Below the pieces are notes generated by a model. The model did no database searches. It was given only the letters and a program-made list of their open reading frames with translations, and was not told the DNA's origin. 64,000 nucleotides of DNA. Origin: CAVYTF01 sp963771435. GTDB taxonomy: Bacteria; Bacteroidota; Bacteroidia; Chitinophagales; Chitinophagaceae. This document shows positions 18,133 through 25,412 of the stretch, one piece after another (within the stretch, counting starts at the first letter, position 1; every line of letters starts with the position of its first letter). The position numbers and the translations under genes are program-made. Location of the stretch: NCBI GenBank assembly GCA_963771435.1, contig CAVYTF010000022.1:62001-126000 (forward strand). Direction: 5' to 3'.

Positions 18133-18518
18133 AATTCTTTAAGGATCCGCTCCTGCACTTCCTTCAACTGTTCGCTGCTTAGTTTCAGTTTGCCTTTTGT
18201 GAAATTAAGATCATTTGCTGAATTTATCGGCAGCAGGTGCACATGCGCGTGTGGCACATCAAGGCCAATTACTTCCATTCCGCAGCGATTGCAGGGAAAA
18301 GCCCTTTCGATCGCCTTGGCGATAGGTTTTACAAACAAAAGTAACTCTGCTAAATATTCATCGGGCAGGTTAAACAGGTTGTCAACTTCTGTTTTTGGCA
18401 CCACAAGCACGTGCCCTTTCGCCAGCGGAAAAATATCCAAAAAAGCAAAGAATTTTTCATTCTCTGCTATTTTGTAACTGGATATTTCTCCGGCAATTAT
18501 TTTAGAAAAAACGGTCAT
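18129..18518 (-). CDS. HIT-family nucleotide hydrolase
   Basis: 129 residues, standard length. The histidine triad HAHVHLLPI is near residue 90, and FSKIIAGEISSYKIAENEKFFAFLDIFPLAKGHVL spans the N-terminal strand-helix typical of HinT-like proteins (quoted in part: KIIAGEI, FPLAKGHVLV). Family members hydrolyse phosphoramidate or dinucleotide bonds on AMP or GMP. It lies 5 bases after greA and overlaps the next gene by ATGA, so it is part of that transcription unit. Confidence 0.92.
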   Translation of the reverse strand: MTVFSKIIAGEISSYKIAENEKFFAFLDIFPLAKGHVLVVPKTEVDNLFNLPDEYLAELLLFVKPIAKAIERAFPCNRCGMEVIGLDVPHAHVHLLPINSANDLNFTKGKLKLSSEQLKEVQERILKEL

Positions 18519-18523
18519 TGGGA

Positions 18524-18997
18524 TCAGATACTAATATTATCAACCTTAAATTTTAATACACCGGTCGGCGCTTTCACTTCAGCAATTTCTCCTTTCACCT
18601 TGCCCAGCAATGCCTTCCCGATGGGGGATATTACCGAAATTTTCCCCGCCTTCAGATCCGCTTCCTTCTCGCCAACTATTTGGTAAGTAAGGGTCTTTTT
18701 GGTTGCCACGTTCGTGATGGTCACCTTCGTCAGGATCGATACTTTGCTCGTATCAATTTCCCTCATTTCCATAATACGTGCACTGGCTATCTGGCTTTCC
18801 AGCAATTGAATTTTTGCCTCCAGCATTCCCTGCGCCTCTTTGGCAGCGTCGTATTCTGCGTTCTCTTTCAGGTCGCCTTTTTCCCGGGCTTCGGCAATGG
18901 CGCGCGATGCAGCAGGCCTTTCAACTGACTTCATGTGGTGCAGTTCCTGCCTTATTCTTTCAAAACTTTCTTTGGTAACATACATTACATCACTCAT
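18524..18997 (-). CDS. greA: Transcription elongation factor GreA
   Basis: 157 residues, full length. The N-terminal coiled coil (about residues 10-75, with RIRQELHHMKSVERPAAS and AREKGDLKENAEYDAAKE) reaches into the RNA polymerase channel and stimulates cleavage of backtracked RNA. The C-terminal FKBP-like part has the SPIGKALLGK motif near residue 130. It is first in a unit followed by the HIT gene. Its upstream region is shared with asnS and contains array B. Confidence 0.97.
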   Translation of the reverse strand: MSDVMYVTKESFERIRQELHHMKSVERPAASRAIAEAREKGDLKENAEYDAAKEAQGMLEAKIQLLESQIASARIMEMREIDTSKVSILTKVTITNVATKKTLTYQIVGEKEADLKAGKISVISPIGKALLGKVKGEIAEVKAPTGVLKFKVDNISI

Positions 18998-19307
18998 AAA
19001 ATTTCATTTTAAAGACATAAAAAAAATACAACGCCACAATTTTGTTGAAGCGTTGCACAAATTCAAAAATACAAAATTCCTTATAAAAAAAGTTTTCTTA
19101 TCAGGGTTTAAAAAAAGTTTATAGAAATTTTTTCTTTTATTATTAAAATAATTATGCCATTGTTTAAAAAAGCATTTGATCCACCATAAAACTTTTGCCC
19201 TCCACTTGTTCTTTCTATTCCTGGATAAAGCAGAAAAAACTCAACTGATTGATATTTAATAAAATAAAAAAGGTTTCTACTCAATGAAATTGACTTTCTA
19301 ACCTTCG

Positions 19308-19485
19308 GCAAGGGTTTCTAAGCGGCTTAGAAACCTTTCTAAAGGCTTTAGAAACCTTTCTAAATGTTCTGGAAACCTTTCTAAGAGGCTTGGAAACCTT
19401 TCTAAACGTCTTAGAAACCTTTCTAAACGTTCTGGAAACATTTCTAAGAAGCTTAGAAACCTTTCTGAAAGGCTTAGAAACTCTA
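19308..19485. repeat. Tandem repeat array B: 21-bp units, AGAAACCTTTCTAA core
   Basis: Seven exact 21-bp units occupy 19329-19475, with a degenerate unit before and a truncated one after. The core GAAACCTTTCTAA is followed by a variable AGGCTTT/ACGTCTT tail. Each unit has dyad character (AGAAACCTTTCT is close to self-complementary around the centre). The array is in the divergent gap between greA and asnS, about 75 bases before the asnS -7 box. The rest of the gap (18998-19307) is AT-rich and holds nothing I can support. Confidence 0.95.
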
Positions 19486-19561
19486 ATAATTTACATTCAA
19501 CCTGTTCTTTTTTGCTATTAGGGCTATAATAATTGTTTTATTTTTCAGAAAGATGAATGGT

Positions 19562-19569
19562 TATTTTTG
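19562..19569 (+). promoter_or_regulatory. Candidate -7 box for asnS
   Basis: TATTTTTG fits TAnnTTTG and lies 35 bases upstream of the asnS ATG. The nearest upstream TTG is about 26 bases away, which is longer than ideal. Confidence 0.4.
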
Positions 19570-19604
19570 CGTTCCAAAAATTTTGAACGATAAAAAGATC
19601 TGCA

Positions 19605-21041
19605 ATGTTTAGTAAACGTGTAAGAATAAAAGAACTGCTGGCGGGCGGCGCAACCGGAAATGAGGCTACCGTGATGGGCTGGGTGCGCACTTTTCGCAAC
19701 AACCAGTTTATTGCGCTCAACGACGGCAGCACCAATAGTAACCTGCAAGTGGTGGTGGAACTTGGGTTGCTGGATGAGGCTACGATGAAGAGAATCACCA
19801 ACGGTGCGTCGCTGAAAGTGGCCGGCGACCTGGTGGAGAGCCTTGGCAAAGGGCAGGCGGTAGAACTAAAGGCGAAAACGGTGGAAATTCTGGGCGATTG
19901 CGACGGCTCTTATCCTTTGCAGCTAAAAAACCGCCCCAGTCTTGAATACCTGCGGGAGAAAGCCCACCTGCGTTTCCGAACCAACACTTTCGGCTCTGTG
20001 TTTCGGGTGAGGCATGCTTTGGCTTATGCCATCCATAAATTTTTTTATGAAAAAGGGTTTGTTTACCTGCATACGCCCATCATCAGCGCAAGCGACGCCG
20101 AAGGTGCGGGGGAAATGTTCAGAGTAACGACCTTGCCTTTTGACGGCACACCGCGAAATGAAGATGGCAGTGTGGATTTTAAAGAAGATTTTTTTGGAAA
20201 AAGCACCAACCTTACCGTGAGCGGCCAACTGGAAGGCGAACTGGCGGCGATGGCTTTTAGCGATATTTATACGTTCGGGCCAACGTTTCGCGCGGAAAAT
20301 TCAAATACCACAAGACATCTTGCCGAGTTTTGGATGATCGAACCGGAAATGGCTTTTTATGACATTGAAGATAACATGAACCTGGCAGAAGAATTTATTA
20401 AATACATCATTAAACATGCGCTGGATAATAACAGGGATGATATAGAATTTTTGTCGCAGCGGTTGGCAGAAGAAGAAAAGCAATTGCCGCAGGATAAGAG
20501 AAGCGATCTGGGGTTATTGGAGAAATTAGAGTTTGTGCTTAATAATGATTTTGAAAGAATAACTTATACCGAGGCGATCAATATTTTGCTGGAAAGCAAT
20601 CATTATAAAAAGAAAAAATTCCAGTACGAAATAAAATGGGGCATTGACCTACAAAGCGAACACGAAAGATATTTAGTGGAAAAGCATTTTAAAAAACCGG
20701 TGATCGTTACGGGCTATCCTGCAGCCATAAAGGCTTTTTATATGCGTATGAATGACGACGGCAAAACTGTTGCAGCAATGGATATTCTTGCTCCGGGCAT
20801 CGGCGAAATTGTCGGCGGCAGCCAGCGCGAAGAAAGACTGGAAAAGCTGGAAGTAAGAATGAAAGAAATGCACATACCGTTGGAAGAAATGAACTGGTAT
20901 TTAGACATAAGAAGATTTGGCAGCGTTCCCCACGCCGGTTTTGGTTTAGGTTTTGAAAGAATGGTGCAGTTTGTAACTGGTATGACCAATATCAGGGACG
21001 TGATACCTTTTGCAAGAACGCCCAAGAATTGCGAGTTTTAA
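19605..21041 (+). CDS. asnS: Asparaginyl-tRNA synthetase
   Basis: 478 residues, class IIb synthetase that charges tRNA-Asn. The N-terminal OB-fold anticodon-binding domain covers residues 1 to about 115 (VMGWVRTFRNNQFIALNDGS). Class II motif 2 lies around FRAENSNTTRHLAEFWMIEPE, and motif 3 is GFGLGFERMVQFVTG near residue 450, followed by NIRDVIPFARTP, which marks the Asn/Asp group; the overall N-terminus and lack of the AspRS GAD insert favour AsnRS. It is monocistronic, divergent from greA. Confidence 0.95.
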   Translation: MFSKRVRIKELLAGGATGNEATVMGWVRTFRNNQFIALNDGSTNSNLQVVVELGLLDEATMKRITNGASLKVAGDLVESLGKGQAVELKAKTVEILGDCDGSYPLQLKNRPSLEYLREKAHLRFRTNTFGSVFRVRHALAYAIHKFFYEKGFVYLHTPIISASDAEGAGEMFRVTTLPFDGTPRNEDGSVDFKEDFFGKSTNLTVSGQLEGELAAMAFSDIYTFGPTFRAENSNTTRHLAEFWMIEPEMAFYDIEDNMNLAEEFIKYIIKHALDNNRDDIEFLSQRLAEEEKQLPQDKRSDLGLLEKLEFVLNNDFERITYTEAINILLESNHYKKKKFQYEIKWGIDLQSEHERYLVEKHFKKPVIVTGYPAAIKAFYMRMNDDGKTVAAMDILAPGIGEIVGGSQREERLEKLEVRMKEMHIPLEEMNWYLDIRRFGSVPHAGFGLGFERMVQFVTGMTNIRDVIPFARTPKNCEF

Positions 21042-21156
21042 TGAGCTGTCAGTTATGAGCCTTGAGCTATCAGCAATTATGGAGAAGTGCATAGGACTGC
21101 TCAAAGCTCAAGGCTGAAAGCTCATTGCTCAAGGCTGATTACTGAAAGCTCACCAC
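21042..21156. repeat. AGCT-rich mixed direct and inverted repeat
   Basis: Words of the type TGAGCCTTGAGCTATCAGC and their complements (GCTCAAGGCTGA twice) are interleaved for about 110 bases after asnS, so the strand can fold into several hairpins. It may serve as the asnS terminator region. Similar AGCT-rich words occur inside leuS (59176-59213 and 58816-58832). Confidence 0.6.
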
Positions 21157-21165
21157 AATTTGATT

Positions 21166-21195
21166 TTTGCAATTAGTAGTTTGCTATTATATTTG
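21166..21195 (+). promoter_or_regulatory. Promoter of tRNA-Phe
   Basis: TTTG (21166-21169), 18 bases, TATATTTG (21188-21195): a full match to the Bacteroidota consensus. The expected start of transcription is about ten bases before the tRNA. Confidence 0.75.
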
Positions 21196-21211
21196 CAGCC
21201 CCAAAAGGGAT

Positions 21212-21284
21212 GGTGCGGTAGCTCAGTTGGTAGAGCAAAGGACTGAAAATCCTTGTGTCGCCGGTTCAATCCCGGCTCACACCA
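21212..21284 (+). tRNA. tRNA-Phe (anticodon GAA)
   Basis: 73 bases fold as a cloverleaf: acceptor GGTGCGG pairs with TCACACC (one mismatch, one G-T), D-arm GCTC/GAGC, anticodon stem AAGGA/TCCTT with loop CTGAAAA giving GAA, T-stem GCCGG/CCGGC with TTCAATC loop. The CCA end is not encoded, as is usual in this phylum. Its own promoter and terminator flank it. Confidence 0.97.
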
Positions 21285-21290
21285 CAAAAA

Positions 21291-21318
21291 ACTTCTTGAA
21301 GATCAAGAAGTTTTTTTT
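21291..21318 (+). terminator. Rho-independent terminator after tRNA-Phe
   Basis: Perfect 9-bp stem ACTTCTTGA / TCAAGAAGT with a 3-base loop, followed by seven further T. The A-run on the other side means it could also stop transcripts from the minus strand gene at 21340-21954. Confidence 0.9.
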
Positions 21319-21339
21319 ATCGTTTCAATTGATAGAGGT

Positions 21340-21954
21340 TTAAGATCTTTTAAACTGAAACTTTTTCCCGATTCCTTCAAGAAATGTTTTTTTAACAATT
21401 AGATTTACCGGCTGCTCAGCAAGTTGATGAGAAATTTGAAAATTAAACCCCAAATCATGGTCTATTTTTATTTTACCAGCACCTGCTCTTAACTCTTTAC
21501 TTTTATCGATGCAGGTTTTAAAATCTAAAGCACGTTTAGAGAGTTCATTTATGAGCCTGAACCTTCGTACAAAAACAACCTCACAACTTTCTATATCTTC
21601 CTCTTTTGTGAGCTTTTTTATTCCTTCAATTAAATGTATGCTGAAAACAAATGCATATATCTCAGTGATTTTTTGAGAATCAAATAGCCACCCGTTTTTA
21701 ATGGTTCCATTTTTTAGATAATCGATCTCCAGCGCAAAAGTTGGCAGGCCCTTATTTAAGTAGTGCAATTGAGCTTTTTCATCTACTTTAAAATTAACTC
21801 CTCCATCAGTTTCTAAAATAAGATCAACACCTAATAATTGGATTTTTTTGTCTGATATTCGATATGTTTTTAGGCTAGCCTTTGAATATTGCTTTGACAA
21901 AAAACTACCCAGATTTGCTTCCATTGCTATATCGCTATCAAATAAGCTCATCAA
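21340..21954 (-). CDS. Hypothetical protein with a possible PD-(D/E)xK-like core
   Basis: 204 residues, soluble, no signal peptide. I do not recognise a named family. Residues 48-64 read VDLILETD, then FKVDEKAQ, an arrangement of a first Asp after a strand and a D-x-K pair on a second strand that recalls PD-(D/E)xK nucleases; this is only a motif-level resemblance. The following segments (TFALEIDYLKNG, NGWLFD) also suggest an alpha/beta fold. The gene stands alone between the tRNA terminator and a small membrane protein gene. The start could be either of the two adjacent ATG codons. Confidence 0.65.
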   Translation of the reverse strand: MMSLFDSDIAMEANLGSFLSKQYSKASLKTYRISDKKIQLLGVDLILETDGGVNFKVDEKAQLHYLNKGLPTFALEIDYLKNGTIKNGWLFDSQKITEIYAFVFSIHLIEGIKKLTKEEDIESCEVVFVRRFRLINELSKRALDFKTCIDKSKELRAGAGKIKIDHDLGFNFQISHQLAEQPVNLIVKKTFLEGIGKKFQFKRS

Positions 21955-22049
21955 TAAAATTCAATTCTTTTAATAAGGGCCTCTATTTTTCAATGACCAG
22001 CAACTAATATATTGGTCATAAAGAATGTTGTGATTTAAAGTTTTTTATT

Positions 22050-22394
22050 TTATAGATCGAAAAGGATGATAACGCCCGTTAAAATCGTCAGGATCAATCC
22101 TAAAAAGAAGAGAATATCGGCAATGCGCTCAAGCAATACCTGGTTGTTTTTTCGAAGAGACATATAAGAAAGAAAAGCCGACGCCATAAAAACTACAGCC
22201 GCAATGCCCATTACTTCATCTGCATAAGTTTCTATTCCTGTTTTGGTGACACGAAACAAAGAAACTACTGTTATTGATACAGCCAACATTGCAATGGAGC
22301 CATTGAAAATATGGTGGTCAATTTGCTTCATTTCTTTGTCTTGATTAAACTCTTTAATGCCCATTCTTTTTTTGCAAAGAGAATTAAATATCAA
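22050..22394 (-). CDS. Small three-helix membrane protein of unknown function
   Basis: Up to 114 residues. Three hydrophobic segments are visible (GSIAMLAVSITVVSLF, VMGIAAVVFMASAFLSYMSL, LFFLGLILTILTGVIILF). No family recognised. The annotated start gives an odd N-terminus with a cysteine and basic residues; the ATG at 22331 (MKQIDHHIFNG) would give a cleaner 93-residue protein and may be the true start. It lies beside the DUF892 stress gene, separated by a terminator. Confidence 0.65.
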   Translation of the reverse strand: MIFNSLCKKRMGIKEFNQDKEMKQIDHHIFNGSIAMLAVSITVVSLFRVTKTGIETYADEVMGIAAVVFMASAFLSYMSLRKNNQVLLERIADILFFLGLILTILTGVIILFDL

Positions 22395-22480
22395 TTACTC
22401 AAAATTAATTCTATACTAAAATAATACATGTACATTAATATAAGATGCCGAGATTCTCTATTCCCCTTTTCCTAAAATAA

Positions 22481-22505
22481 AAAAGCCGGATATGATCCGG
22501 CTTTT
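22481..22505 (-). terminator. Terminator after the DUF892 gene
   Basis: Perfect 11-bp stem AAAAGCCGGAT / ATCCGGCTTTT with a 3-base loop. On the minus strand it is followed by T-rich sequence. The symmetry lets it work in both directions. Confidence 0.9.
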
Positions 22506-22531
22506 AAATAAATCATTTTGAATAAATAAAA

Positions 22532-23107
22532 TTAATCTTCTTCCTGTTCTGCTACCGCCTGGTAGTTGATCTTGCTTTCAGCAATAGAACTTAGTAATTG
22601 GTCAGCTTCTTTTTCTTCACCTAAAGTGGTTTCAAGAAGTTGCGCAACATCATCTTTACCCAATGTTTTTGCAAGCTGTGCAAGTCCACCGTAAGTAGAA
22701 ATTTCATAGTGCTCTACTTTTTGCCCTGCAAGAACGAGGCCTACATCCCTTGTTGCTGTGCCTTCTTCTGTATCGCCAATGATCTCTTCTCCTTCTTTTG
22801 TGATCCCATCCATGGCATCGCATTTTTTTGCCTGGGCTTTTTCTCCCATTAATTCAAATACCTGTTCCAGCCTGCTAACATGCGTTTTTGTTTGTTCCAG
22901 GTGGTCTCCAAAAGCTTGCTGCAATTCTGCTGTCGTAGCGGCTTTTTTCATTTTAGGAAGCGTTTTTACCAGCAGCTTTTCAGCCCAGTAAATGTCTTTT
23001 AATTCATCAATAAAAAATTCCTGCAATGCAGGATCTGAAGATTTAGGCTCATTGCCTTTCATTTTTGAAGCAGTGGTACTGCCGTTTGTTGAATTTGTAT
23101 TTTTCAT
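22532..23107 (-). CDS. Ferritin-like DUF892 (YciE/YciF-type) stress protein
   Basis: 191 residues. After a low-complexity Ser/Thr/Asn-rich N-terminus of about 25 residues, a four-helix ferritin-like domain begins with LQEFFIDELKDIYWAEKLLVKTLPKM, the DUF892 hallmark (quoted in part: FIDELKDIYWAE). Candidate metal-binding Glu/His residues are spaced along the helices (HLEQTKTHVSRLEQVFE, KVEHYEISTYGGL). Family members are induced by osmotic or general stress; the biochemical role is not known. It is monocistronic with a strong terminator. Confidence 0.9.
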   Translation of the reverse strand: MKNTNSTNGSTTASKMKGNEPKSSDPALQEFFIDELKDIYWAEKLLVKTLPKMKKAATTAELQQAFGDHLEQTKTHVSRLEQVFELMGEKAQAKKCDAMDGITKEGEEIIGDTEEGTATRDVGLVLAGQKVEHYEISTYGGLAQLAKTLGKDDVAQLLETTLGEEKEADQLLSSIAESKINYQAVAEQEED

Positions 23108-23321
23108 TTTAAAGTGGTTTTTTAATTAGCAATATCTTCCTTTGTTTAAAATACTGTGCCAATATTATCTTCCCAAAAGTTATAGTTTATTATAGTTGAA
23201 AATGTAGAATGGGGTTGCTTATTAGAAGAAATTTATACCCATATTTTTTTGCACTGCTTTATCCTTTATGCAGAAAGTATATGGCAGGGAAATTGGAAAA
23301 ATAAAAAACAAAAGATAAAAA

Positions 23322-23492
23322 ATGAAAAAATTAACCCCATTAGCAGCCATTGCAGCAGCAGCCATTTTATTTTCAGGGTGCGAATTGATCGGCGGTATTT
23401 TTAAAGCAGGAGTTTGGGTGGGCGTTTTAATTGTAGTGGCTGTTATAGCCCTTATCATTTTTATAATAGCAAAAGCCGGAGGCAAAAGCTAA
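23322..23492 (+). CDS. Small lipoprotein with C-terminal membrane helix
   Basis: 56 residues: MKKLTPLAAIAAAAILFSGC gives a signal peptide and lipobox (FSGC), then a short spacer and one long hydrophobic helix (VGVLIVVAVIALIIFIIA) ending in KAGGKS. Small proteins of this make-up are frequent next to stress genes in Bacteroidota; no function is known to me. It converges with the permease-like gene, with two bases between the stops. An ATG preceded by purine-rich sequence supports the start. Confidence 0.8.
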   Translation: MKKLTPLAAIAAAAILFSGCELIGGIFKAGVWVGVLIVVAVIALIIFIIAKAGGKS

Positions 23493-23494
23493 CT

Positions 23495-23992
23495 CTATTT
23501 TTCCGGGTTTATCTTTTGTTCCATTTCCAGTTCTGCTTCCATCTCTTCTTTAAAGTTATGGTCTACATGCATTTCGTCAATGGAATGTGATTGACGCAGG
23601 CTGTCCTCCCTCTTAGTGAAGTCGCTTATTTTACTGTAGTATTTCTGGATTATCCGCAATTCATCTTCCGTCATGTCTTCCACATTCACCAGGCGGTTAC
23701 TTGCATTTTCATGCGCTGCAACCAGTTCATTCAGCTTTAATTGTATAGCCAAAGAATCTTTATTCTGAGCTTTTTGAATGAGAAAGACCATCAAAAAAGT
23801 GATAATGGTAGTGCCGGTATTGATGATCATTTGCCAGGCATCAGAATAATGAAACATAGGGCCGGTTGCGCCCCAAACAACTACCAATACAAATGCAACA
23901 ATAAAGGCAGGAGTGGTTCCTGTGGCTTTGCTTACCGCCATAGCAAAGTTTTCAAAAAAGTGAACTTTCTTTTTTGGACTTGAATTATTCAT
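23495..23992 (-). CDS. Low-affinity iron permease family protein (PF04120-like)
   Basis: 165 residues. The N-terminal half has two membrane helices (TGTTPAFIVAFVLVVVWGATG and WQMIINTGTTIITFLMVFLIQ), and the pattern GPMFHYSDAWQMIINTGTTI with QKAQNKDSLAIQLKLNEL is characteristic of the bacterial members of this family. The C-terminal third is charged and cytoplasmic. Despite the name, transport by bacterial members is not shown. It precedes the DUF1328 gene on the same strand by about 10 bases in the reading order. Confidence 0.85.
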   Translation of the reverse strand: MNNSSPKKKVHFFENFAMAVSKATGTTPAFIVAFVLVVVWGATGPMFHYSDAWQMIINTGTTIITFLMVFLIQKAQNKDSLAIQLKLNELVAAHENASNRLVNVEDMTEDELRIIQKYYSKISDFTKREDSLRQSHSIDEMHVDHNFKEEMEAELEMEQKINPEK

Positions 23993-24001
23993 GTGAGTAA
24001 A

Positions 24002-24163
24002 TTATATCCCTCTCCGTCCTAAAATGAAGGAGAGCAACACCAGCACAATGAAAATATAGAAAATGATCTTGGCTATATAGGCTGCACTTGCTGCAATGCC
24101 TGTGAAACCGAATATAGCAGCTACTATGGCAATTACTAAAAAGATAAGGGTCCAGCGTAACAT
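24002..24163 (-). CDS. DUF1328 (YtjA-type) small membrane protein
   Basis: 53 residues: MLRWTLIFLVIAIVAAIFGFTGIAAS, a short charged turn, then a second helix (IFYIFIVLVLLSFILGRRG). The length, two helices and FGFTGIA motif match DUF1328. Function unknown; such proteins often appear with stress genes. It is upstream of the permease-like gene, on the same strand, and spaced 9 bases, so the two may be co-transcribed. Confidence 0.88.
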   Translation of the reverse strand: MLRWTLIFLVIAIVAAIFGFTGIAASAAYIAKIIFYIFIVLVLLSFILGRRGI

Positions 24164-24218
24164 AATTTTAAGTTTTTAGATTAATAATGGGTAATGGAAT
24201 GCACAAAGCATACCAATT

Positions 24219-24258
24219 AGTTTATAGTTTATAGTTTATAGTTTGCGGTTTGTAGTAA
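24219..24258. repeat. GTTTATA short tandem repeat
   Basis: The word GTTTATA repeats three times with 8-base period, followed by degenerate copies (GTTTGCG, GTTTGTA). It fills most of the gap before the glycosylase gene. Confidence 0.7.
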
Positions 24259-24305
24259 GAACGAAGTGGCGTAGGTTTTGTAAAATTTGAAACACAAAAG
24301 AAATC

Positions 24306-25031
24306 ATGCCCGAAGGCCCAAGCATAGTGATACTGAAAGAAGCCGTGCAGCAGTTTGAAGGAGAAAAGATCTTTCACGCACATGGCAATGCCAAAATAGA
24401 TATGGGCTTGCTGCAGGGGCAAAAAGTGCATTTTAAAACATGGGGCAAACATTTCCTTATTTGTTGCAAGGCTGCCACAGTGCGGGTGCATTTTCTTATG
24501 TTCGGGTCTTATACCATTAACGAAAAAAAGGACAGGGCACCACGGCTTTCGCTGGAGTTTAAAAACGGGGAGCTGAATATTTACACCGCTGCCGTAAAAC
24601 TGCTGGAAGGCAGCCCCGATAAAATATATGACTGGAGTGCCGATATAATGAACGATGCCTGGAACCCCAGGAAAGCAAAACAAAAATTAAAAGAAAACCC
24701 TGACATGTTTGCCTGCGATGCCCTGCTTGACCAGCAGATATTTTCCGGTGTGGGGAATATTATAAAGAACGAAGTGCTGTTTCGCATAAAGGTGCACCCG
24801 GAGAGCGTGGTGAGCGGGTTACCCGCAAAGCAATTGAACAGCTTAGTGAAAGAGGCGCGCAACTACAGCTTTGATTTTTTGGAATGGAAAAAAGCTTTTG
24901 AGCTGAAACAGCATTGGCTTGTTTATAATAAAAAGACCTGCCCCCGCTGCCACATACCCCTCATTAAAAAACAATTGGGCAAAAACAAACGCCGCAGTTT
25001 CTTCTGCAATAATTGCCAGGTATTGTATTGA
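24306..25031 (+). CDS. Fpg/Nei-family DNA glycosylase
   Basis: 241 residues. The N-terminus MPEGPSI supplies the catalytic proline and glutamate after removal of Met; the middle has the helix-two-turn-helix segment DQQIFSGVGNIIKNEVLF near residue 145; the C-terminus has a four-cysteine zinc finger (CPRCHIP, then CNNCQ). These enzymes excise oxidised bases and nick the strand. The MPEGP start and short length fit the endonuclease VIII-like (Nei) group better than MutM, whose C-terminal residues differ; the substrate is inferred. It is a neighbour of the LigD/Ku repair genes, in convergent orientation. Confidence 0.9.
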   Translation: MPEGPSIVILKEAVQQFEGEKIFHAHGNAKIDMGLLQGQKVHFKTWGKHFLICCKAATVRVHFLMFGSYTINEKKDRAPRLSLEFKNGELNIYTAAVKLLEGSPDKIYDWSADIMNDAWNPRKAKQKLKENPDMFACDALLDQQIFSGVGNIIKNEVLFRIKVHPESVVSGLPAKQLNSLVKEARNYSFDFLEWKKAFELKQHWLVYNKKTCPRCHIPLIKKQLGKNKRRSFFCNNCQVLY

Positions 25032-25102
25032 AAAAAGATGTTGTTACTAACACCTTCGGGGTTAATCCCTTTCATAAATCACTTCATACCCCCCAAAACC
25101 CC

Positions 25103-25347
25103 GACTTTGCAGCTTTTCACTCAAAGTTTGTAAAGTTTACGGCAAAAGCTACAAAGTCAGAGGCAAACTTTATAAAGAAAAAGATTTTCCTTGTAAAGAA
25201 AAAGGAAAACCTTGTAAAGTTTTCGGGAAAAGCTGCAAAGTTTAAGGCAAACTCCGTAAAGAAAATGATTTTCTTTATAAAGAAAACGATTTTCTCTGGA
25301 AAGAAAATGAATTACTTTACAAAGTTTGAGTGAAAAGCTGTAAAGTC
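25103..25347. repeat. 33-bp inverted repeat bounding array C
   Basis: The left arm is 25103-25135 and the right arm 25315-25347. The right arm, complemented, agrees with the left at 31 of 33 positions (begins GACTTT, contains CAGCTTTTCACTCAAA, ends TTTGTAAAG). The arms overlap the outer units of the 21-bp array, so the enclosed segment of about 180 bases could be extruded as a stem-loop or inverted. Confidence 0.85.
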
Positions 25348-25380
25348 TGCCTTGCGGGCTGTAAAATGGTTTTATGTTCT
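25129..25380. repeat. Tandem repeat array C: twelve 21-bp units, TGTAAAG start
   Basis: Twelve units of exactly 21 bases, each starting TnTAAAG or TnCAAAG. Two kinds alternate in blocks: one ends GGCAAAAGC, the other continues AAAATGATTTTCT. The units are more diverged than in the other arrays but have no indels. The array lies between the convergent glycosylase and LigD genes, where it could take part in termination. Confidence 0.9.
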
Positions 25381-25412
25381 TTAAAAGGAAAATTTACTAC
25401 TCGAAATATCCC

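Noticed and set aside
19108..19311. 67-codon minus-strand frame downstream of array B
   Set aside because: AT-rich, no domain, no promoter or consistent codon use; lies partly in the repeat.
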